Source of the DNA: Polynucleobacter sp. IMCC 30228
Lineage (GTDB): Bacteria > Pseudomonadota > Gammaproteobacteria > Burkholderiales > Burkholderiaceae
DNA length: 64,000 bases
Assembly: GCF_021395205.1 (NCBI RefSeq)
Contig: NZ_JAJVCS010000003.1
Coordinates: 248,001-312,000 of the forward strand
Direction: 5' to 3'
The translations under genes and the position numbers were made by a program. The notes under the pieces are model-generated. The model ran no database searches. It had not been told where the DNA came from and saw only the letters and a list, made by a program, of their open reading frames with translations. Numbering within the stretch: the first letter of the stretch is position 1; every line of letters begins with the position of its first letter. Below are positions 55,524 through 64,000 of this stretch, one piece after another.

Positions 55524-55623
55524 GATTATTCTCCTTGGTTTAAATGGGAATAACTATACCCTGAATTTTGCTGTGGGAATCATGGCGAGATATGCTTGTT
55601 TTTTGCGGGCTGTAATCAAAAAG

Positions 55624-55649
55624 AAAAAGAGGCTCGAGAGCCTCTTTTT
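55624..55649 (-). terminator. Rho-independent terminator of the tRNA operon
   Basis: AAAAAGAGGCTC-GA-GAGCCTCTTTTT is a perfect hairpin with T-runs on both strands. It lies 12 bases beyond the CCA end of tRNA-Asp, the last tRNA of the leftward operon. Confidence 0.9.
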
Positions 55650-55660
55650 ACTTGACAATT

Positions 55661-55737
55661 TGGCGGAGCGGACGGGACTCGAACCCGCGACCCCCGGCGT
55701 GACAGGCCGATATTCTAACCAACTGAACTACCGCTCC
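55661..55737 (-). tRNA. tRNA-Asp (GTC anticodon)
   Basis: Seventy-seven bases with encoded CCA. Acceptor arms GGAGCGG/CCGCTCC pair. The anticodon arm GGCCT-GTCACGC-type region reads GTC, and the T arm GCGGG-TTCGAGT-CCCGT is intact. Third in the leftward Ala-Glu-Asp operon. Confidence 0.97.
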
Positions 55738-55808
55738 AAATAGGGCAAAACTAGTACAACGTCACTGTAAAACGATGCTACTAAACCACTTAATACGACT
55801 CAAAAAAC

Positions 55809-55884
55809 TGGCGTCCCCAGGGGGATTCGAACCCCCGTACTCACCGTGAAAGGGTGATGTCCTAGGCCTCTAGACGATGGGGAC
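55809..55884 (-). tRNA. tRNA-Glu (TTC anticodon)
   Basis: Seventy-six bases with CCA. Acceptor arms GTCCCCA/TGGGGAC pair. The anticodon arm CACCC-TTTCACG-GGTG reads TTC, and the T arm GGGGG-TTCGAAT-CCCCC is regular. Middle gene of the operon. Confidence 0.97.
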
Positions 55885-55907
55885 CTGGACTAAATTGTTC
55901 AAAATAG

Positions 55908-55983
<76 letters not shown>

Positions 55984-56128
55984 TGCGTTAAATTGCTTAA
56001 CTTCTTATTTCCCGTCAATATCTGACCGCATATTCAAACAATCCGTGATTTTAGCCTATTTTTCTTCTCCGGCTTGGGCTTACCGAGTTATTTGCCTAGC
56101 AATGCTTGATGCAGAGCCTAGCTTGGTA

Positions 56129-57526
56129 CTAACTCAGCACCAAGTTTAGACGCTCGGTACAGGCTTCCCACCCCATCAGAGCCATTACTGCATCAATAGC
56201 TGGGGTTTGTGTTGTGGCAAATAAAGCGTAACGCAAAGGCATAGCGAGGGCTGGCATTTTGATTTGATGTTGTACTAAGACGGCCTTAATCGCAGCCGCA
56301 TAGGCTTCTTTTGATGATTTACAGCCCTCAATTGCGCGTCTTAAATCGTTTAAAGCAGGCTTAATGGCTTCTGGTATATGAGCCACAATCTGCTCAGTTG
56401 AATGTTGAGGAGCAGGCATATAGAATAATTTCGCACCATCAGCAATTTCTAATAAGGTGTTGGCACGATCTTTTAGCAACCCTACAACTTGCTCAAAATT
56501 GGGACCTCGATGAATATCAATGCCACGCTCTTCAGCAAAAGGCCGCACTAATTCGCTTAAGTACTTTGTATCAGCCTGCTGAATGTAATGGTGATTTAAC
56601 CAAAGTAATTTTTCAGGATTATGTTGGGCAGGAGATCGACCCAGATGCTCTAACTCAAACCAGGCAACAAATTGCTCTTTAGTAAATACTTCCGCATCGC
56701 CATGGGCCCAGCCCAATCGAGCTAAATAATTTAAAATGGCCTCTGGTAAATAGCCTGCCTTTTGGTAATCGCGCACGCTCATCGCCCCGTTGCGCTTACT
56801 CATTTTTTCACCCGTATCATTTAAGACGGTGGGTAAATGGGCATACACTGGTGGCGTACCGCCTAAAGCTCGCATAATATTAATTTGCCGAGGGGTGTTA
56901 TTCACATGGTCATCGCCGCGAATCACATGGGTAATGTTCATATCCATATCATCTACAACTACACAAAAATTATAAGTAGGTGTGCCATCGGTTCGTGCAA
57001 TGACTAAATCGTCAAGTTCATCATTCCGAATTTCAATTAAGCCTTTAACTGCATCTTGCCAAGCCACGCTGCCTTCGAGTGGATTTTTAAAACGAATCAC
57101 AGGGCTGACACCAACGGGCGGCTCAGGCAAAATTTTGCCGTGCTCAGGGCGCCAAAGACCGTTGTAGCGCGGCTTTTCTTTATTCGCTATTTGTGCATCT
57201 CGCAAAGCATTTAAATCAGCCTCACTCATATAGCAAGGATAGGCTAAGCCATTTTTTAACATGTCCTGAATTACTAACTGATAGCGATTAAGTCGCTGCA
57301 TTTGATAAATTGGTCCTTCATCAGGATCAAGCCCTAACCAATGCATGCCCTCAAGAATGACTTCAACAGCCTCGAGCGTTGAGCGCTCTTGATCAGTATC
57401 TTCAATGCGCAAGATGAATTCGCCTTGATGATGGCGCGCAAAAGCCCAAGGATATAAGGCGCTACGCAAGTTACCTAGATGGATGAAGCCAGTTGGGCTA
57501 GGAGCAAAACGGGTACGAATGGTCAT
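56129..57526 (-). CDS. gltX: Glutamate-tRNA ligase
   Basis: Class Ib synthetase charging tRNA-Glu, 465 residues. The HIGH motif is in [30 protein letters not shown] follows, and KMSKS reads as [12 protein letters not shown]. Full length. HipA of E. coli phosphorylates this enzyme at the KMSKS-region serine, and here that serine is conserved, so it is a candidate target of the hipA product at 30134. It converges with nothing and diverges from hslO, whose first upstream bases lie inside its start. Confidence 0.97.
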   Translation of the reverse strand: MTIRTRFAPSPTGFIHLGNLRSALYPWAFARHHQGEFILRIEDTDQERSTLEAVEVILEGMHWLGLDPDEGPIYQMQRLNRYQLVIQDMLKNGLAYPCYMSEADLNALRDAQIANKEKPRYNGLWRPEHGKILPEPPVGVSPVIRFKNPLEGSVAWQDAVKGLIEIRNDELDDLVIARTDGTPTYNFCVVVDDMDMNITHVIRGDDHVNNTPRQINIMRALGGTPPVYAHLPTVLNDTGEKMSKRNGAMSVRDYQKAGYLPEAILNYLARLGWAHGDAEVFTKEQFVAWFELEHLGRSPAQHNPEKLLWLNHHYIQQADTKYLSELVRPFAEERGIDIHRGPNFEQVVGLLKDRANTLLEIADGAKLFYMPAPQHSTEQIVAHIPEAIKPALNDLRRAIEGCKSSKEAYAAAIKAVLVQHQIKMPALAMPLRYALFATTQTPAIDAVMALMGWEACTERLNLVLS

Positions 57527-57581
57527 ATTGCTTATTATCTCAGGTCATGAGCTTTTTTCTAAAACCGTGGATACTTTAGTG

Positions 57582-58550
57582 ATGAATCAATTACTTGTAT
57601 TTATTTGTGATGGCGCACCAGTACGCGGAGAAATCGTCAGTCTTGGCACTGCCTGGCAAGCCATTCTAGAGCACCGTACTGAGCCCTTAGCAGTTCGTAA
57701 AATTTTGGGTGATTTTGTCTCTGCCGCCGCGCTTCTAAGCGCCAGCTTAAAGTTTGATGGCACCTTAATTATTCAAGCGCAAAGTAAAGGCCCAGTTTCA
57801 TTATTAGTGGTTGAATGTACTGCCAATTTAACCCTGCGCGCAACGGTTAAATTATCACCCAATTGCGGCGAAATTAATGCAAACGCCACCCTTGGTGAGT
57901 TACTAGATGCAGAGCATACTGGCCGTCTAGTGATTACCTTAGATGCTGCTGAACGCAAGCCTGGACAAGCCCCTTATCAGGGTATTGTGGCTCTTCAACA
58001 AGATAATTTAGCTGGACAGTCAAAGCCGGTAACTTCTGTAGCCGAGGCCATCATGCTCTATATGCGGCATTCCGAACAAGTTGATACCCGTATTTGGTTA
58101 GCTAGTGACGAGGCAAGTTTAGGTGGCTTGTTATTACAACGCTTACCCAACTCTAGTGGGCATGCTCACTTAGATGCCGAATTAGCAGCCGAAGGTTGGA
58201 ATCGTATTCAATTATTAGGAGAAACCATCACAAGTAATGAATTGCTCACCCTAGAGCCTGAAACCACCTTGCGTAGGCTCTTCCTTGAAGAATCAGCCAA
58301 GGCTGGGGTGCGCAGTTTCCCCACACGCGCAGTGCAGTTTGCCTGTCGTTGTTCGCGCCAAAAGGTAGCCGATGTCTTACGCATGCTTGGCGAGCCTGAG
58401 GTAGAGAGTTTGTTGGCTGAACGCGGTGATGTAGAGACCATCTGCGATTTTTGTGGCAAAACCTATTCCTTTGATCCGGTAGATTGTCGCCAAGTATTTA
58501 AAACAGATTTACTAAGTGATGCAACCAGGCCGCCATCGAAGGGACACTAA
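57582..58550 (+). CDS. hslO: Redox-regulated chaperone Hsp33
   Basis: Holdase chaperone switched on by oxidation, 322 residues from the ATG at 57582 (MNQLLVFICDGAPVRGE); the longer reading from 57483 runs into gltX. The zinc-binding redox cysteines are in FACRCSRQK and CDFCGKTYSF, a C-X-C plus C-X-X-C pattern. The N-terminal substrate-binding domain and flexible linker are both complete. Its start is 55 bases from gltX on the other strand. Confidence 0.95.
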   Translation: MNQLLVFICDGAPVRGEIVSLGTAWQAILEHRTEPLAVRKILGDFVSAAALLSASLKFDGTLIIQAQSKGPVSLLVVECTANLTLRATVKLSPNCGEINANATLGELLDAEHTGRLVITLDAAERKPGQAPYQGIVALQQDNLAGQSKPVTSVAEAIMLYMRHSEQVDTRIWLASDEASLGGLLLQRLPNSSGHAHLDAELAAEGWNRIQLLGETITSNELLTLEPETTLRRLFLEESAKAGVRSFPTRAVQFACRCSRQKVADVLRMLGEPEVESLLAERGDVETICDFCGKTYSFDPVDCRQVFKTDLLSDATRPPSKGH

Positions 58551-58561
58551 TACCTAGCAAT

Positions 58562-58885
58562 TTACTTCTTATTCGGCGCGGTTCCACTAACAGCGTTTGC
58601 AGCCAAGGGGCTTTCAGTTGGCAAAATTTGCACGTAATATTCACCTTCTTTAAGCATGCCATGCTCCGCTCGTGCGCGCTCTTCTATTGCGCGGGTACCT
58701 TCTTTTAAATCTTTAACATCGCCACTTAACTTGGCATTGCGCAAGGTAAGCAGTTGGTTTTTTTCCTGTTGCGCATTCAGCTGACCTTCCATTTCATAAA
58801 CCCTTAACCACCCTCCCTTGCCTAGCCATAAAGGATATTGAATGCCAATAAACAGCAACAGCATCGAGTAAACAATGATTCTCAT
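58562..58885 (-). CDS. ftsB: Cell division protein FtsB
   Basis: Small bitopic divisome protein, 107 residues. The N-terminal helix MRIIVYSMLLLFIGIQYPLW spans the inner membrane, and a coiled coil follows (LNAQQEKNQLLTLRNAKLSG, DVKDLKEGTRAIEERARAEH), then the GMLKEGEYYVQIL tail typical of FtsB. It bridges FtsL and FtsQ. It ends the pyrG-kdsA-eno-ftsB operon, 38 bases after eno. Confidence 0.94.
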   Translation of the reverse strand: MRIIVYSMLLLFIGIQYPLWLGKGGWLRVYEMEGQLNAQQEKNQLLTLRNAKLSGDVKDLKEGTRAIEERARAEHGMLKEGEYYVQILPTESPLAANAVSGTAPNKK

Positions 58886-58923
58886 ATTGAAGATGTCATT
58901 GGCATATAAATGAAATAAAGAAT

Positions 58924-60234
<1,311 letters not shown>

Positions 60235-61106
60235 TTAAAAATCATCTTCAATGAAGACCCCATCTTTTTTTACTGCTGCATCAATTGCTAGCAGTGATTC
60301 AAGTAGTTCTCGCATGCGGTTTAAGGGCACTGCATTGGGGCCGTCAGAAAGTGCCTTAGCTGGGTCTGGATGGGTTTCCATAAAAATACCGCTAATTCCA
60401 ACTGCAACTGCTGCCCGGGCGAGCACTGGCACAAACTCACGCTGCCCACCGCTACTGGTACCATGACCCCCTGGCAACTGAACTGAGTGTGTCGCATCGA
60501 AGACCACGGGAGCCTGCGTTGTACGCAAAATTGCCAAGCTACGCATATCGGCAACTAAATTGTTATAACCAAATGTAGTACCCCGCTCGCATACCAAAAA
60601 CTGTTGTGATAGGCCTTTTTCTTTCGCGGCTTCGCGCGCTTTGTCTAGGACATTAAACATTTCTTGCGGCGATAAAAATTGACCTTTTTTAATATTTACT
60701 GGCTTGCCACTTTGCGCGCATGCCCGAATAAAATCGGTTTGCCGACATAAAAATGCGGGCGTTTGCAAAACATCGACAATCGCGGCAACTGGTGCAATTT
60801 CAGGAATGTCATGCACGTCGGTAAGCACTGGCACGCCAATTTGTTTTTTTACCTTGGCTAAAATTTCTAGACCCCGTTCCATGCCAAGGCCACGATAAGA
60901 ATTACCCGACGAGCGATTAGCTTTATCAAAAGAAGATTTATAAATAAAGTGCATCCCTAATGCGCTGGTAATGGACTTTAATTCCCCAGCAATGTCCAGG
61001 GCTGATTGCTCAGACTCAATAACACAAGGGCCGGCAATTAAAAAGAGGGGCTGCTTCAAGCCAACGGGAAAGCCACATAAATGCATCGCGTGATCCATCT
61101 TCGTCA

Positions 61107-61107
<1 letters not shown>
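60235..61107 (-). CDS. kdsA: 3-deoxy-8-phosphooctulonate synthase
   Basis: Makes KDO-8-phosphate from PEP and arabinose-5-phosphate for LPS inner core. The product is 290 residues. The barrel strings [39 protein letters not shown] and ATHSVQLPG are present. The position corresponding to the metal-binding Cys in the metal-dependent class appears as Asn ([15 protein letters not shown] region not decisive), so the metal class is not assigned. Its ATG shares one base with the pyrG stop. Confidence 0.96.
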
Positions 61108-62954
<1,847 letters not shown>

Positions 62955-64000
62955 ATGATGTTAGATACCTATAACACCCAAGTTGCTGAACGCGCCGCCC
63001 TGGGAATTCCGCCTCTGCCCCTCACAAAAGATCAAACATCCTTATTGCTCGGCCTATTAAAAAATCCGCCGGCTGGTACCGAACAGCAGCTGATTGATTT
63101 AATAACCTATCGGGTTCCTGCTGGAGTTGACGAGGCCGCCAAGGTGAAGGCTGAATTTCTCGATAAAGTAGCCAAGGGGGAAGAAAAAACTCCTCTGCTT
63201 TCACGCATTGAAGCAACTGAATTACTGGGCACCATGTTAGGTGGCTACAACATTAAGCCCTTAGTAGACTTATTAAGCGATGCTGAATGTGGCGCAACTG
63301 CCGCCGCTGTATTGAAAAAAACCCTCTTAATGTTCGATTACTTTAATGACGTGCAAGAGCTCGCTGAAAAAGGTAATGTCAATGCCAAGGCAGTCATGCA
63401 AAGCTGGGCTGCAGCGGAGTGGTTTACGAGTCGCCCCGCTGTGCCAGAAAGTATGGTTCTAACCGTTTTTAAGGTTACTGGTGAAACCAATACCGATGAT
63501 TTATCGCCAGCTCCAGATGCCTGGAGTCGCCCCGATATTCCACTGCATGCTACTGTGATGCTGAAAAACCCACGGGCTGGAATCGAACCCGATGAGGTTG
63601 GTGTACGCGGCCCCATGAAACAAATTGTTGAGCTACAGAAAAAAGGCCATCAAATTGCTTATGTCGGCGATGTCGTGGGTACAGGCTCATCACGTAAATC
63701 AGCTACTAATTCAGTGTTGTGGTGGACTGGTCAAGATATTCCTTTTGTGCCCAATAAGCGCTTTGGTGGCGTATGTTTAGGTAGCAAAATTGCGCCAATC
63801 TTTTTTAACACCATGGAAGATGCTGGCGCATTACCGATTGAACTAGATGTATCAAAAATGAATATGGGTGATGTCATCGAATTACGCCCCTATGAAGGTA
63901 AAGCACTTAAAGACGGCAAAGTGATTGCCGAATTTACGTTAAAGTCGCCGGTTATTTTGGATGAGGTGCGTGCAGGCGGACGCATTCCTCTTATTGTCGG
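62955..64000 (+). CDS. acnB: Aconitate hydratase B (3' end outside window)
   Basis: TCA cycle enzyme interconverting citrate and isocitrate through a 4Fe-4S cluster. About 348 residues are visible from the ATG at 62955 (62958 is possible); GAGG lies 8 bases upstream. The reading frame runs to the window edge without a stop. The N-terminal helical HEAT-like domain typical of AcnB (LDTYNTQVAERAALGIPPLP, TPLLSRIEATELLGTMLGGY) is followed by the swivel domain with GDVVGTGSSRKSATNSVLWW and FVPNKRFGGVCLGSKIAPIF. The Fe-S domain lies beyond the edge. Confidence 0.95.
   Translation, partial: MMLDTYNTQVAERAALGIPPLPLTKDQTSLLLGLLKNPPAGTEQQLIDLITYRVPAGVDEAAKVKAEFLDKVAKGEEKTPLLSRIEATELLGTMLGGYNIKPLVDLLSDAECGATAAAVLKKTLLMFDYFNDVQELAEKGNVNAKAVMQSWAAAEWFTSRPAVPESMVLTVFKVTGETNTDDLSPAPDAWSRPDIPLHATVMLKNPRAGIEPDEVGVRGPMKQIVELQKKGHQIAYVGDVVGTGSSRKSATNSVLWWTGQDIPFVPNKRFGGVCLGSKIAPIFFNTMEDAGALPIELDVSKMNMGDVIELRPYEGKALKDGKVIAEFTLKSPVILDEVRAGGRIPLIV

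Noticed and set aside
55480-55743. Plus-strand frame ending with ERTGLEPATPGVTG
   Set aside because: Antisense to tRNA-Asp and the terminator, another tRNA artefact.

Overview
The window looks like the chromosome of a free-living betaproteobacterium, most likely Polynucleobacter or a close Burkholderiaceae relative. The evidence is the gene order pheT-ihfA-merR-tRNA-Pro, the 2-oxoglutarate dehydrogenase operon next to zapE, the pyrG-kdsA-eno-ftsB operon, a short H-NS of the Burkholderia type, a roughly 400-residue TrpS, a Bug/TctC solute receptor, BamC, and families such as DUF3443 and DUF3108. Base composition looks moderate (mid-40s % GC by eye, not computed). The genus is an inference from gene content; I could run no search.

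Layout. 1-4.2 kb: end of the pheST-ihfA cluster, tRNA-Pro(GGG), a thioesterase and H-NS behind a very AT-rich leader. 4.2-16.6 kb: a HTH/receiver-like regulator facing H-NS, then a long rightward run sucA-sucB-lpdA-zapE-rnm-trpS-methyltransferase-dapA-bamC, closed by a two-way terminator. 16.7-29.9 kb: housekeeping genes on both strands (roxA, FKBP isomerase, cysE, trmJ, suhB, lpxH, ppiB, cysS, alkA, accA, tilS, lysC), ending at tRNA-Ser(GCT).

29.9-36.8 kb is the accessory part of the window. It holds a hipBA toxin-antitoxin pair with a repeat-rich promoter, an 11-G tract in front of a very compact subtilisin-like lipoprotein, a general porin, a DUF3443 protein with a retropepsin-like DTGS motif, and three small exported or lipoprotein genes, one apparently starting at ATT. 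Most of it concerns the cell envelope. I found no integrase and no att duplication, so island status is only suggested.

36.8-53 kb returns to core genes: gloA/selD divergent, then selO-msrB-yciB-bolA-parvulin leftward (redox and protein-repair functions), ygfZ, mltG-tmk-holB-tatD-ankyrin rightward. Next comes a tandem pair of small membrane proteins. The second carries a TVGFG potassium-channel filter motif and the first is the same fold with that filter replaced. These are followed by a DUF3108 protein that seems to start at CTG, an HNH nuclease, YqiA and hydroxypyruvate isomerase.

53-64 kb: ompW with two perfect FNR/ANR boxes upstream (one inside a 38-bp palindrome), a Bug receptor, an NTF2-like exported protein, a tRNA operon Ala(GGC)-Glu(TTC)-Asp(GTC) with its terminator, gltX, hslO, the pyrG-kdsA-eno-ftsB operon, and the 5' part of acnB running off the right edge.

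The leads I would follow first are the channel-like pair, the poly-G/subtilase locus, and the FNR-type control of ompW. None is proven new; each rests on motifs read by eye.
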